Below are positions 24,656 through 38,499 of a stretch of 64,000 nt of DNA, one piece after another. Under the pieces are notes generated by a model. It searched no databases. It was not told the origin of the DNA and saw only the letters and a list, made by a program, of their open reading frames with translations. Origin of the DNA: Promerops cafer (Eukaryota; Chordata; Aves; Passeriformes; Nectariniidae); the NCBI GenBank assembly GCA_013398275.1, contig VZSE01002468.1, forward strand, positions 1,195,029 through 1,259,028, in the 5' to 3' direction. How positions within the stretch are numbered: the first letter of the stretch is position 1; every line of letters starts with the position of its first letter. The position numbers and the translations under genes are program-made.

Positions 24656-26362
24656 AATAGGCTTGGTACGTACTGCCCAGAGAGGCTGCAGGGGTTTTTT
24701 CATCTGTAGAGCATCTCAAGAGGCCTATACAAAGTATTACAAATAAACGTCATACTTTGCAAAACATTTCTGTTTCCTCAAGGAGGAGGCCATCCTTTTC
24801 TATAAGAAACAAAGTTGGAAGCTTCTTCATGCTAAATGTTAAAACCAGAAAGGGCTAATGCTTTTGTGAACATAGGGAGATTTGCAGGCAATGCTGCCTT
24901 GAAATAGGACACAAAAAGCAGAGAAATTGCAAATGGGCGCTCTCCTCTGTCTGTAATCTTGAAGCAAGTCCCTTATGTTAGTTATTTTGTGTATAAAACT
25001 GTATATCAAAGGGTTATTCACAGCTTGTCGAGTCTGACATAAAATACTGGCCCCTCAGTATCTCATTACAGGAGAGCAACTTTTGGACTGTAGTTCCAAA
25101 TTCCTTAGCTCTGTGAATTTACGTGTAGACAATTCAACTTTGAATGCTGGTTTACTTTCTTAAAGGCTCATCCCTTGCCTGAAGCAACAACTTTTTTAGG
25201 TTAGTGGGTCAAATGAAGATGTGTCTGAACTAAGAAATGCTGTCACAGCTTTGTTTCTGACAGACATCGTCTGCATCTGTACATCTGTGGGATGTGACTT
25301 CCCACAATGGATTGATCCATGCCCTAAAGACACCCAGCAGGCTGTAAAGACCCTCATTTTACTAAAGACCTTTACAATGTCATACCTTATTATAATTATT
25401 GATGTGGCAACAAAAGCCACTTTTTAATAGAGTTCCCTGCCATTTCTCATGATCAAATTCAGTTTTCCTCTCTTGTATCTTATTTCATTAAACGCCATGA
25501 TTTCCATGCTGAAATTTTTCCATGCTGCACATCTGCCTTGGGGTAATGAGGTGTGTAAACTGTACTTTGGCCAAAAAATTATTCTTTGTCGGCTCCACCC
25601 TCTGATATTTTTTCCACTTTAGGGTTTTCAGAGATGACTAAATACAGGTGGCCTTTTTTTCTTATGTGGAATGGATCCATATGGAAACCAAGTTGAGAAG
25701 GAACAATGGAATAACTAAATGGGTTCTTGAGAGTACTACAAGATGCCAGGGCATAGCCAAACAGATAAGTACTCTCTCAAGTTATGTACGACCAAAAAGG
25801 TGCAGTCCCACTATTAACTTTAACTGCATTAGAATGGACTAAATGTGAGATGTGGCCACGTTTCTCTTTGCTGGCCCTACAGCCTCTGATCTGTTGAGTG
25901 TTAGCAACTGAAAGACTAGGGAACCAGCTCTGGAGACTGATGGGGCTGAAAACTAACTTGTCAAAAAATAAAAGATAAAAGTTTTCAGGTCACTGCATAG
26001 CTGCTTGAAGACTGATACTCCCTCATGGGAGGTGACAGGTATATGTGGCTGAGTGAAAAAGCTCAAGGTTCAGGTTCATGGAACTTGCCTTGATTAGAGT
26101 GTGTGGGGGGTTAAAATATTGGCTAATTTTTAACTATATTTCTAAGATATCTCTGTGAACTACAGGTATAAAGAGTGGACAGCCTTACAGGTATTAAAAT
26201 CTGTGCTGATTATTACCATATTGAGTGTTCTTTTCCTGAAATCTCCATATTCTTATGGACCTGAAGCTGTGTGAGACCTGGCCAGGGCCCCTAGCACACT
26301 GTTGTGTGCTGTGGAATGCACTGCGAGGGCAAAGTGGTGAGTTTTGGTCTGAATGGATCTTG

Positions 26363-26388
26363 TTTATTTATTTATTTATTTATTTATA
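26363..26388. repeat. (TTTA)n microsatellite
   Basis: About six and a half TTTA/ATTT units. Confidence 0.9.
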
Positions 26389-27967
26389 ATATAAACCTGA
26401 CATTTCTAAAGAAAAAGATTCCAAAATACACAAGGCTCTGAGGAAATATTTGATTCCAGGCATTAAACTTTGGCAATCTTGCCTATGATCAGTACTTTGG
26501 AAAAGGGACTCAAAGCTTACCTGGTAGGTTGATCTGTGTACGTCAAGGACATATCCTGTTGCTCTGGTGAAAGTGAGCTGCAGTCAACTAAACTGTAAGC
26601 AATCAAAAAAGATTCCTATTTCCTACAAAAAAAACTTGACTGATGAACTTTCTGCTTAGATCTGTAGGCCACAGGGTTGGGTTTTGGTTTTTGGTGGTTT
26701 TTTTCATTAATAACTTTTCCTGAGCAAGACTGTGTTAGTGAGCTGGGGTGTTGTCTATCTGGATATTTTTTTTATAGCCACTTGGCTGTAGGGCACACCA
26801 GGTGCTAAGAGGTATGAGTAAACTGTCCACACCCTTGAAAGTTACTGCACAGTGTGAGTGGATTAACTTTGCGTGTTGCAAAATGGCAGAAAAGTGCACT
26901 AGTTCAGCTGCCTGTGACAAAGGCTGAGCCATATTAATTTTACCTCACATTAACCTTGAGATAAGATGGTGTAACTTGCTGCAAGATGAATTACTGCTAC
27001 TCTGTTGATGGACTTGTTATGCTGTGATGACTTGCTGATGTGTTTGAACTGTAAAATCAGACAGGGGGAAGTAGAAAATATAGCAGGGTAGGATTAGGCA
27101 CTAGTTGGGAGCAGAGCAGTAGTTGAACAAAGACAAGATGGATTTGACATGAGTGCGTGATTTTAGAGGAGAAACTTGGCTGGCTGAGCAAAGAAAAAAT
27201 AGTAGGAGAGTGGGGGGGTAGAGAGCCAGTGTGGCACGGGGAGGAGGGAGAGACAGGGTGAGCAGCCAGTAGAGCAGAACTGAAGACGTTTGGAGAAGAA
27301 AATGGGAGACCTAGGTGAGGAGCTGAAAAAGTGAGGAAGGATGTGAAAAGGCAGGATTAGGGAGGATAAAGCAAAGAAGTTTACCTAGCAGATGATGAAT
27401 CTCTCGTCTGTTTTCCTTCTGTCCTCCAAAGCGTGGGTGGGAACTGGGTTTCTTGAATGTGACTTTTATCCTGCAATCCATGATGATCTGTGAAACCCTT
27501 GGCAAGATGTCATCCATCTGGCTTTAAGTTTCATTCCATAGATGGTCATCTTCTGCTCTTAACAGGTCAAATGACAGCACTGTCATGGTGCTGGATGCCT
27601 GTGATACTTCATGGTGACTTTTTCTAGATATTAAAAAAAAAAAAATCTCAGCTACGGGCAACAAAGTTCTAGCCTTAAAAGCACTGCTGAGGCTTTGATA
27701 TCCGGCAGTTCCAAAAGTAATCTATTTAAAACACATAACCGTTAGTGTGCCATTTCCCATTTTTGCCACAGGATGTCACAATTCCTCCATGTACGGTCCT
27801 GCCCATCACAGGCTCTAACCTGGGTGGCACTAGTTCAGCCCTTGTATCCAAATGTGAACTGGTGTAAAATAAATTTGGACCCATCCAAGGTAATCCCTTA
27901 GATTCCTGTTTGATCCCTGTCTGTGCCACATGATATACTCTCTGTGTATAATAAACATCTTTTCCAG

Positions 27968-28110
27968 GTGTCTGATTCAAAAGGAAAGCAGCAGCACAAG
28001 GCTGCAGTCAGTGTCTTTGCTAAATTTTTAATCCAGAATAAGGGAGCCTTCCTTCCAGCCAAAAAAAAGGAGAAGGCAGATGTGGTCACTATTCTCACGA
28101 GAAAGCAGAG
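27968..28110 (+). other. Unassigned exon-like open frame
   Basis: A 143-nt segment between a good acceptor (CATCTTTTCCAG) and a consensus donor (AG|GTAAGT), open in one frame throughout. The frame is Lys/Gln-rich: VSDSKGKQQHKAAVSVFAKF, then LIQNKGAFLPAKKKEKADVV and TILTRKQ. I do not recognise the peptide and found no partner exons. It could be a lineage-specific gene, an lncRNA exon or chance. Confidence 0.25.
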
Positions 28111-28323
28111 GTAAGTCTCAAAAATATGTGAGGAGACAGATGCTGTGAAATCTACTGCTTTGTGGATTGAGACCTTGTCTCTGTGTTGACCTTTGGCTAT
28201 AGTAAGGCATGGTAACCACTGTGGAATACCTCACTTGTAACTTGTGACATCTTTTGTAAAAATGGCCTTGGAGTACTGATTGTGGTAAATGGAGCTTCAC
28301 TAAGGTGAAGTCTGTGGTTAATT

Positions 28324-28365
28324 TGTGGTGTTTTTACTAAGAGCCTGTGGTGTTTTTGCTAAGAG
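28324..28365. repeat. 22-nt tandem direct repeat, two copies
   Basis: TGTGGTGTTTTTACTAAGAG and TGTGGTGTTTTTGCTAAGAG stand 22 nt apart with one mismatch. Confidence 0.85.
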
Positions 28366-31300
28366 AGGCATCTTCTCATACAACAGCTGAAATGGAAAAA
28401 AAAATAGATGAAAATGTTTATAGGAGACCTGTTCTCTCTTGCCTTCTTTTTCTTAGTATGACTGTGGGCACATTTCCTGTAATAAAAGCAATATACAGAT
28501 GAGGATAGCCTAAAAAGTCAAAGTTCAAAGGAAATGAAGTAATAGTACTTTGTGCTCACAGTTAAAGAATTCACTTCAAAGCCTGCTAAAAGACTTCTGT
28601 AATGATTTTCATAAGCATTTTAAATTTTTTTTTTAAAAAAGAAGTCAGAATTAAGGACATTTTCAGCCTATGGTTCAAATTGTGATAAAATCCAAATTTT
28701 ACCAATATTTCAGGCATCCTCTGAAAGACACTCATATACTTAACTTCACTTGGATTGGGTCATCTTCTTAAATGATGGTTCTTAAAGAACAGAGCTGACA
28801 TTTGAATGATTTGCAGGGCTGTAGTTGGGCATGTTGTCTTGCTTCAGGAGGAAAAGGATCTTGGATTGAACTCTTTGATTGAACTCACTCTCTAGTGAAC
28901 TCCTAGGGTTCTCACTCCTCTCATGGAATATTCAGAGGAATAAATGCCAATACCATTATGTTAGCTTGCAGGTTTCAAGTTTCAGTGTGTTAAGACACTT
29001 TTCTGGGGACTAAATTTTTGTGCTTGCCTGATCTGAAGTGAGCATTAGCAACTCCTGATTTTCTGTGAAAACTCCGTTCACAGAAATTAAATATCTGGAC
29101 AGAAGTGCTGCAGAGATTAATTTCAGCTTATTATGACACAGTATAACTCTTCCATATGTTATACTCTTATTTACTCTTAAACAATTAGTGCAACATAACC
29201 TTAATACAATCTATTAAAGCTTTCAGCATTTTCTTATCATCTTTCAGCTTTAATTGCAATGCACCAGATGAAGGTCAGGTGAGGGCTAGCACACATCCAG
29301 GGGCCCAGGGATTCAGGCCTACCAGAGATAAAAAGGTGAGGAGGCAGTGAGAGGACACTGGGGCCACTGGAAGAAAAAAGCTAGAATGTGATGGGGTCTC
29401 AACAGAGCCCTTTCAAGGACTGGGGAAGGATGTAGAAGTATCACTTCCCTCATGTAAGAGAACACAGCCTGCACTCTTCAGTCTTGAAAGTTCCCCTGTC
29501 TTTCCCCTCTGTCTTTGCCTGTATCCACACAGTCCTTCCCACATCACTTTGCAGCCTCACATGGTGGAGACTGAACCAAACAGGGTCTAGAGCACATCAT
29601 CGTTGTCTTGACATACCAACTGTGAGATCATGATAAGAATTCAGCCTCTAGCATGTTGACCTGGAAACATTCTCTCTTTGATATGAAGTCTTTGTATGCA
29701 TGGACCCCTAGGAGAGAACCAGACCTTGAAGAATCCATTCTCATTTAGAGCAGTTAATGCCAGACCATACAGGAAGCATGCAGTAAAATGTAGAATTACA
29801 CGAAGTAAGTAGCAACATAAGACAGTACTTAGATAAAATAGTGCATAGCATATTGAAAGTCAGGGCAAAATAGTCAGAATGTGGGCTTGAGCTGAGCGTT
29901 TAGTTGAAATTTTCTGCCATGTAGATGACATATGTTCCCATGTCACTTTAAAAAAAATTATTGTACCCCAGATACATAATGTATTAAGGAAGATGTCAGT
30001 GTAAGTAGGCTCTCTTGAGAATCCCTCCACCTGCATATGGAGATGTCCTAATGCTTCTTAAAACCTGACCATTAAGGACTTGATAGTCAAGTCCCATTGA
30101 TTTTGGTGGGAACCAGGATTCTGAAGATCCTTGAGAAGAAGATCAGCAAGAAGAAAAGCAGAAGAAAACAAGTGCAAATGAATGAGGTGTTCAAAGTTGA
30201 AATCTAGAATGACCACTGATGTGAAAGAAATGGCTCCAGAGTGACTGAACTTTCTACATTATCTAGTAACTTTGTGAAAAACAGCTGTGGGGATTCTGAA
30301 TGGATTCAGAAGGTATGTGATGTTGCAGGCTCTTCATAAGCAGCTTGCAGCACTGCACAGCATATGTCTTGATGCAATATTTAAAAGAAGTGAGATGCTG
30401 GAATGTGAGTACATAGAATTATGCAGCTGCAGTCAGTGACATCTCAAATATGGAATGACTCATCTATCTGTAAATACTAATAATTCCTTCAGGCTTCCAG
30501 TTAGCTCCTGCAGCTCATTGAGAATGTTAAACCATTTTCTGTAGTGGAGCTTCGCATTTCATAAAATATGACCATGAGAGACTTGAACGGATTCAAACAA
30601 GCCAGGTTTGCCACTGACACAGGTATCAAAATGGCATGCCATCAAGCAGAATAAAATTGTAATAGCAGCAACACTTACAGGAAAGAAAAGGACAAATGGA
30701 ATGTGTGCAGTGGAGAAGAAGTGGACCTACAGTTTTGCTGCTTCTCAATTGACTGACAGCTTAACACCATTCACCAGAGTTGCAGAAACACTGCCTGGTT
30801 TGCAGCAGAACTGATCAAGGTTAGTAGTTTTTATTATGGAGGATTTTATGGAACTACAGTGAGAGTTTTTTGCTTTAGTACACCAGGTCCTGGACTTGGG
30901 CTCTGAATGAGGTTTCCTGTGATGTACAAGTACAAACCTTAGGCAGCATTTGTTTTTTGTGGGGTGACTAATTGGAGATGCATGCATGTAGTGGTTTATA
31001 TTAACAGCAGCTCAGCTGTCTGATTCTGGTCAGTTCTGACAATTCATATAGGTCTTTTTGCAGAAGTTTGAAAATCTTGCTCTTTCAAGTTATGAGAACT
31101 GAGAATGGGTTTCCTCTTTGGAAAGATCTTTATAGGCCGCTGTTTTGGGTAATGCTGCAATATTGGGGAAAAAAATTCTCCATGGGTGACTAATGTGTAT
31201 CTGCTTCATGCCTAAGTGCTTTTAAACCTGGGCTATTTTTTTCAGATTTTTACCCAAAAACAGAGAGTCTGACTGCAGTGTAGGAACAGTCCTTTGCAGA

Positions 31301-34300
31301 TTCATTTCTTTTGGAGGACTAGTAATATTATTTCCCAAATGCAGATTAAAATTTTCTAAGTTACTATGTGTAGAGACTATCAGAAAACAGACAGTTGTCT
31401 TCTTCTGTCATGCTCTTTTGTTGTGTTGGTAACACACGCAGCCATTTGAGTGCAAACACCTGTCCTTCCCATGAGTCTGTGCAATGGGATTTATTCCAAA
31501 ATGCTCAGATTTTCATGGGTGTTCCCTCCACAAAAGGGAACAGCTGGTCAGTCACCCCAGCAAGCACTGAAATAAGCCTGACCAGCCTTTAAATGTACAC
31601 TGAACATCAGCTGCTGTGTATCTGCATTGTGGAAAAGCTGCCACATGTCTTGTGTCTAAAGGCTCATAGTTCCTGCTTCTAACATACGTGGGGCAGGCAT
31701 GTTATTTTGTGGCACAGAACAAAACACCAGCTTCCTTCTTTTGCCTTATTACCAGGGAGACTGCAGACTGAACTCGCTGATCCAGATTTTGCAGTGTTGC
31801 ATGCATGGCAAATCCCTAATCTTTACTAATATGTCTGGTGGACATGCTTTCAATGGACAGTGACAAGAAGGGGCATAATATGAAAGTGATGATAGTCCTA
31901 ATCCAAGCACAAACTGGCGGGACATGTGCAGAAAACAATGTGAGGAAGGCATTAATACCTTTTAAGTTTATACCAAAGCTTGTAGGAGGGTCACTGTCTT
32001 TGTTACTGGGGAGGGTGGGGCCAGAGTCCTGGTCCCAGCATGAGACCCCAGAATGTCTGGGATGCTGCGGGCCGAGTCTCAGTGTTGGAGACAGCAGTTC
32101 TTGGTTTTAAACTGGAAAGTGACTTCATTCTTTCAGACTGCCTTCCGCCTCCAGGTTGATGCTCCGAAGATTTGGCTGTGTTTCTGGCAAGAGATGGTCT
32201 GTTACAGTACTGGCTTTGTAGAGCATTCAAGAGACAAAAAAGCCTTTAAAGTAATCGTGGTTCTGCTCTTGTGTTTTTAGGGGCTTGATTGCCTGTATAC
32301 AAGGAGACTTCCTCCATACTTACTTCCAAGGTGGTCTCCCAGGAAGGGATGGTTCAGTCCTGTGGTACAGAATCCTTGTGTACAGAATTCATGCTGTAGT
32401 CCTGAAACATGAGGAATTGCCTGTTCAGGCTGGGAGGGTCTGGTGCACTGCCTCTTGAGGTGCTATCAGCCCACTGTTCAAGCCCCTTGCCTTTCACTTA
32501 AAGGTGGAGTTTGAAGCTTAGGGGCGGTGTAAATAATCATCTTAGAGTCTCTTCCATTGTACTAGATTGGAGCACAAGTTCTTCTATCCCAGCATTCATT
32601 CTCTCTCTGGTCCCACTGCTGAGTGATAGCATTTGGTAGTTGAAGGTCTGCAACTCTGATCAGAAAGAGAAACTCTATCCTGTTCCTGGGCAGTTAATGT
32701 AAGAGGCAACAGGGTCCTGACAAGACATCTTGCTCAGAGCTTTGAAATCCTTTATTTTCACATTATCTAAGCATTGACACAAAACACAAACAAATTCTTT
32801 GACAATAAAACACAGCATATGGTTGACTGGGCTGCTGGAGCATTGGCTGTCTTATGTTTATACTCAGTCAAAACCAAAAATACTTCTTTAGACTATATTG
32901 ATCAGGTTTCTTTTTTCAAGATGATAAAGTGGTTCCCAGAATAGGCACTACATGAAAAATATCAAAATACCTTCAGCTCAGTTTCATCACACAAAATTTC
33001 CACAGCTTAATTTACCTTCCATCATGTATATCAGAAGAAATCTGGAAAACCCCAGACTACCCCAGACTGTTACTTTCAACTGACATTGATAGGGGCCTAC
33101 CCAACCTAACAGTAACAATGACTGTAAATACATTTTTGAGGTTCCTTGAAAAATCTGTCCATTGGAGACAAGTACATATTTTTTGGGGTAACCATTCTTT
33201 TAATGAGTGAAACTGAAGACACAGGAAGCCAACGGCAATGACTGCAGTGCTGCTGTGGTGTTTACACATTATGAGCCACTGCTGTATGTTCTTCAATTCT
33301 GATAAAGGGCTGAACAGGGGAAATAATTTGGAAACCCATGACAGCTGGGTAGTCTCTCCCTATTTCGCCCATTAGTCCTCTAAGTCAAGAGCTGTAAATG
33401 TCCAGTGCTACCTGCAGCCCTTGTACTCTCACATGTGGCACCAGGCTGCCAAATGATATGGCAGCTTGAGGGAGGGTCTTTTCTCATTATCTCTTTCAGA
33501 GACTGAGATTTTCACTGGATCTTTTTTCCTGGGTACTTGTTCTGACAATTTTCTCGCAGTCTCATCTCAGTAGCCTGCCCTTAGCTATTCTTCCCTGACT
33601 GCTAGATAAATCTGTTCATTCTGACACATAGCTCTCTAAGATAATTCTTTTGCCACTGTCAGCAGGCAGAGGACAAACAGAAAACAAAAATCACTCAGTT
33701 AACAATCCATTCTTATGCATTCTTATTCTTCAATGTCAGAAGAGAAATGGCTGTGGTCTCACCTCTGCATTGTACTCCAAATTGGTGCAATCAGTATCAG
33801 AGTGTGTTAACCATGCTTTAATGGCTATTCTCTTCCTTCTCCTCCCTTCCAGCCTCTGTCCTTTCATCCCACCAAGAAAAGATTCCTTATTCTGGGGCAA
33901 TTCTGTTACAAACTGTTACCCTGCAGGGAGCATGGCCAAAATAGCCGTGCTCCTCCTTAATCTGTTTGAAAGGCTGCTAGAGTGGAATGCTGCTTCCAGA
34001 GATGTTTGGTCTTCAGAGGCCATACCTTTGTGCAGACCCATCTGAAGTCATCTCTCAAGATGACTAAATTTTAACCTCCCTCTGCCTTTGGTATTCCATA
34101 ACTTGGGCCAGAGTAGAAAATGTATTTTGTTTTGTGTCTTCCTGGTTTCTACAGGCCAAATCACTGTCTTTCAAACTTTTTTTTTAATATAAAAAAAAGC
34201 TAAATAAAAATACTATTCAACTGCAAACTTGTGAAACCCTCTTGGAGGTTTTATTACAGTCTTTCCCTCAGAGTTTGTGTTGCTATCAACAGCTCTATCT

Positions 34301-35984
34301 AGGCCTTTGGAAAGAGGCCAGCAAATAAAGCTTTAGGAAGGGAAGACAAAGCTATTTAATTTTAAAGGAAAACATGCTTAGCGTGTTTAACAAACTAGGA
34401 ACAAGGCACTGCTTTGGAGAACTGATGTGTGCTTTTGATAGATTGTTTCAATCTCGGCTTTTATCTTGCAGTATGTTTGTGTGAATTTGGGAGAATCATA
34501 TTTTGGTCAACAAGTGCAACCTGTACATGTTCCAGATCATCACACCTGGCTGCATGGCCTCACAGTGCACGTGTGCTGAACCAGGAGGCTGCCTGGGCGC
34601 AGGTCTCCTGGACAACCTTGCCAGAGAAATGGCATGGTGGGGAACAAGCTACTGAGCAGAGAGCCATGCATAATTCAGTAGCTGGCTGATTAGGTGAGTG
34701 AGTGAGTTTTACACTTTCTGCTCCTCCTTGTTCTTGTCAGTGTTCCTACGATTTTGGATCCCCTTAGTACACGATAGAAACTGCCAGTTCTTTTTTGACT
34801 CTTGCAACACCCCATTAAAAGGCACAGCAGCTGCATCCCAGTGGACATATTAATCTTTTCCCTTTGCAAGGTCTCAGCAGTGTCACTTCCACTGCTGTCC
34901 TGCCCTTCCCCCATTACCTGTGTGGGGTATCCCCTTGGTCTGCAGTGTGCCTGCCAATCTAATACGTGTAAGTATCATGCTGGAGTCATCAGGATTGGTG
35001 GCAAACACAAATGTAGCACTGGGAGGTGACAGACTATGGCCTAAGAGTCAAGCTGTGGCTTGTATGTGGCAGAGATCTAAAAGGCAAGAGTGCCTACTGA
35101 TGCCTTGGTTTGGGACAGACTACAAAGCAAAAGCAGCTCTTCATCTTCTCCCTTATTGCCCGTACTGTTGTCCTCAAAAATCGGATTCATTACCTGGTAT
35201 GCAACAACCCAGTAATTACACACTCGAGAGACATTGATTATTTGAGTTGTGCAAGCCTGGGCATTCTGTGGTGTTCCACAAGCCAAGCATGCCAACTACC
35301 AAAGCCTTTTACTATTTACACATTTTAGCAAACAAAGGAATTCGTGTTCAATGGCTACAAGTTACATAGTTCTCTTATCAATTAGTATTGTATCTTCTAT
35401 TGGTTAACGATTTTCTCATTTTTCACGCTAAACAGTCTGCATGCTCAGTCTTCTACTTGAGTCAGGGGGTTTCTGGGGTCAGTGGTACATGAGTTGGTGG
35501 TCACCATCTCCCCATACCAGAATTAACTTTTTACCCAGCTGGAGCTATTTTAACACAGTTGCTGAGTTGGCTTTATTACTTTCTTCCTTATCTTTGGAGC
35601 TCTGCCAGATGCCCTTGTGGCATGTAAATTCTGCATTCTTTGCATCCAGTATCAGTCCACATCCTTCTTTCCAAGATTTGTTACTCTCCCCCCACGTCTG
35701 AGATCACTGAAGCATGTCAAGCATGGACAGCACTTGGAGCTTGTTAATTGCTCTCTGTTTCACAGACTAAATATCCCATTTTGTTGCTTAGGCTTGAAAG
35801 CATAAAAGATCAAGCATCAGAGCGCATTCTTTTGCAGCAATGCCAAGGGCTGGCCCTGCTGGGCCGCTGCCATGTAACTGCGACGTTAATGTTCCCTGTG
35901 ATGGTGACTGTATCCATGGAGCCACCCCCACAAAGAACTTATCTTCGGTTTTCCCCACTGGCTGAGCAGGAAGAAAGAGGTTTA

Positions 35985-36650
35985 GGTGGCTGGCCACAAC
36001 TTTAAGCGTGGAGCCCGGCGCTGGCAGAGCCGAGGGCGTCACTTGCTGCTCTTGCTGACTGCGGCGGGAGCCAGCCGCTCTCGCCTGACGACGCCATTTT
36101 TCCTCCCCGCTGCCAGTTCCCTCCTTCCCCTTCGGGCTCGTTCAGTACCGGGTGTCTCTGGAAAATGTCACTTTCGCCCCGCCACTGTGTAGCAGCGCCC
36201 ACCCTCGCGTTGTGGTGACGGCCAGGAAGAGGCGGGAGAGCCAGCGGGCGGAGGGCCCCGCACCTACCCCTCCCAGCAGGCCGCGGGCCGGGAAGGGGCG
36301 GGCGAGGTTTCCCGGAAGCAGCAGCGCTCACCAGGCCGCTGCCGGCCCGTTTTCCCCGCGGGCTGAGGCTGCCGGGAACTGCCCACCATGTCTTCGGTGG
36401 CCGCCGCCAGCTGCGACGGCAAGGGCGCGGGGGAGGCGCGGGAGGAGAAGAAGCCGCTGAAGCCCTGCTGCGCCTGCCCCGAGACCAAGAAGGCGCGGGA
36501 CGCCTGGTAGGGACCCGGCCCCGAGTTCCCCGCGGCCGCCCCTCTGCGCCCGGGCGTTCCCCCTTCCGCCGCTGTGCGCGCCCTGCCCCGCCGGGATTCC
36601 CTCTCGGCACGCCCGCTCCTCCCCTCCAGGACTTTGTGCCCCTGCTAGCG
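35985..36650. promoter_or_regulatory. CpG island, COX17 promoter
   Basis: A G+C- and CpG-rich block ending in COX17 exon 1. It holds an ETS/NRF-2-type CCGGAAG at 36,312-36,318, about 70 nt before the start codon; this motif is common in promoters of nuclear genes for cytochrome oxidase. It also holds a YY1-like CGCCATTTT at about 36,092-36,100. Motif function is inferred. Confidence 0.8.
36388..36506 (+). CDS. COX17: COX17 exon 1 coding part
   Basis: Runs from the ATG to the donor (TG|GTAGGG). It encodes the variable N-terminus and the Cu-binding KPCCACPETKKARDA block. It ends two bases into the Cys40 codon. Confidence 0.98.
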
Positions 36651-38080
36651 TGCGCCGGGCATTTTGGGAGCTCTCCCCACCCTGGACGAAGGGTGCTGGA
36701 GCATCCGAGGGAGGAGGGAGAGTGTGGACGAGAGGAAACTGTCTTAAAAGAGTAATTTAGAGATGAAGAGTTTAAACCTCATAGCCCGTGCTTAAAACAG
36801 GTTTCAAAGATCAGCTTTTAATACTGCTTTTAAATCTTCACTATTGTTGATTGAAGCAACACGTACCGGCAGGTGATAACTTCTTTATTGTTCACCTGAG
36901 TATAAGTTACATTCTGTTTTAAATAAAGCTAAATACTCTGGTTTTTTGAGGCTCAGAGAATGACATTTCCCAGAGAAGTTCAAAGTTTGACAGTGACCTA
37001 TATAGCTGCATTGGTAATTATAGGCTTAGTCATGATCGTAGGACCTATAAAATAGTATGAAGTGCACCCTCAAAATTGAGCTCCTTTGTCTTTAACAGTG
37101 AATCTTTAGAAAACTTCAATCTGAAGACCAAGTTGTCTTTTTTTTACTTTGCTGGTGGTATAGATGGTGTTTGGTAGGTGACATAATACTGAACACTGTT
37201 TTTGCTAAATTTAGGGGAGCATGTCTAATTGCATAGTAGAGTGAAAGTGAATCCAGGGCCCCCTGAGGAAAGGGTGGTAGGATGGATGTTACTGGTCAGA
37301 TGGAGTTGCCCTGGGCAGCTGGGGCACATGTCTGTGCTCATTGTAATAAAACCTATGAAGAAAACTAAACAGCTCTGTCATTCACTCAAAAAGCAAATCT
37401 GAACTGCTTTTGTGGGATACACGATATACCAACAATGAGAGGCTCTTACTTGGATAGATGAGGAACATCAAAAGTTACCATATATGGTGAATAACTTTTT
37501 GAACAATAGCTGGACAGGTGTTGTGTTTTATTTCGCTTTTTGCTTCAGAGTCCTTAAATTGCAACTGAAGTTGGACTAAAATATAATTTACTGATTAACC
37601 TGTTCTGTATTGTTCTCTTACTGGAGAAATTGTGTTGCTTCCCTACTGAATAATTTGAAACTGGCAAACTCAGCGTACTTGATGATGTGACAGCCTTGTG
37701 TTGTATAACAAATCCCCATCCAGACTTGCCCAGAATAGACCCTGGCCTGTTAACAGGAAGTTCTGTTATGCCTGTTGTCAGAGTTTTAGATACACAGCTC
37801 CAGACTTGGGTAACTTTTTGGGATAGTTCTATGCTGTCCAACACAGCACTACCCTGGACAGGATAGAAAAAAAAAAAATCTCTGGATCCTCATAATGATT
37901 TTTAATTGTCCCCAGCAGTTTGTCAGTTCTGCTTCTTTGACTAAAAGTAAGTGAACATTGTATTGCTGAACCCTGGAAATCTTTTTGTTTTGCAGCATTA
38001 TTGAGAAGGGAGAAGAGAACTGTGGGCACCTCATTGAAGCTCACAAAGAGTGTATGAGAGCTCTGGGCTTCAAGATATGA
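36388..38080 (+). CDS. COX17: COX17 copper chaperone, complete coding region (2 exons)
   Basis: COX17 delivers Cu(I) in the mitochondrial intermembrane space to SCO1 and COX11 for cytochrome c oxidase assembly. Coding exons 36,388-36,506 and 37,996-38,080 join within a Cys codon (TG|C) and give 67 residues; human COX17 has 63. The sequence shows EKKPLKPCCACPETKKARDA (residues 20-39), with the Cu-binding Cys pair at 27-28, followed by twin CX9C motifs (C30-C40, C49-C59) and the conserved end HKECMRALGFKI. The start ATG has a strong context (CCCACCATGT). Only the first 19 residues, Ala/Gly/Glu-rich, differ from mammals. The intron is 1.5 kb with donor GTAGGG and acceptor TTTTGCAG. POPDC2 follows on the same strand. 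Confidence 0.99.
36507..37995 (+). other. COX17 intron 1
   Basis: A 1.5-kb intron. Its first 150 nt remain CpG-rich and belong to the promoter island. No repeat or nested gene was recognised. Confidence 0.9.
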
Positions 38081-38104
38081 GTGAGATGAGCAGAACTGAG
38101 TGGG
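37996..38104 (+). CDS. COX17: COX17 exon 2 (coding to 38,080, then 3' UTR)
   Basis: Encodes IIEKGEENCGHLIEAHKECM and RALGFKI, then the stop TGA at 38,078-38,080. A GTGAGT donor at 38,105 follows 24 nt after the stop, too close to trigger nonsense-mediated decay. Splicing to a 3'-UTR exon at 38,500 is inferred and matches the three-exon human gene. Confidence 0.93.
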
Positions 38105-38499
38105 GTGAGTACAGCCTTCAGGACCTCTGCCTCTGAAGTGCCCTGGCACCTCAGCTGGTGCCACTGGAAGGCCCAGAGCACTGTTCATGATGGTGTTGCC
38201 CTTACGAGTGAGAAGGCAGAACAATCCTCATTGACATTACAGCCAACATTGCTGTCCTGTGAGGGTGGTGAAGCCCTTGGCAATACACAGCCTCTGTGAG
38301 TCACCCTTCAGCAGCAGAGAATGGTGCTGCCTGTGTTGTCTTCTAAGAGATCAAACCTCAGTTTAGATTTCTGGTGCTAGGACACATGGGAGTTGGTTTT
38401 GTGGGTTTGTGCTGGGTTTTTCTCTGTTGATTGTTGAACTGTTGCTCAATATCCGTGGAAATCCATGTTTTGTGAAGCTGTGTTTCCTTTCTCTTCTAG

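Larger units (their letters stand above)
24656..35980. other. Intergenic spacer between the CFAP91 and COX17 promoters
   Basis: About 11 kb without a recognisable gene. It contains the TTTA microsatellite at 26,363-26,388, a 22-nt direct repeat at 28,324-28,365 and an unassigned exon-like ORF at 27,968-28,110. Many short open frames occur but none carries a known family signature. Confidence 0.7.

Noticed and set aside
30608..30814. Open frame preceded by an acceptor-like ACACAG in the spacer
   Set aside because: It has no ATG, no donor and no partner exon, and stops at 30,814.
36002..36610. 202-codon open frame on the minus strand across the COX17 promoter and exon 1
   Set aside because: It is antisense to COX17 in very G+C-rich DNA, where stops are rare. 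It has low-complexity Arg/Pro/Gly composition and no family signature.
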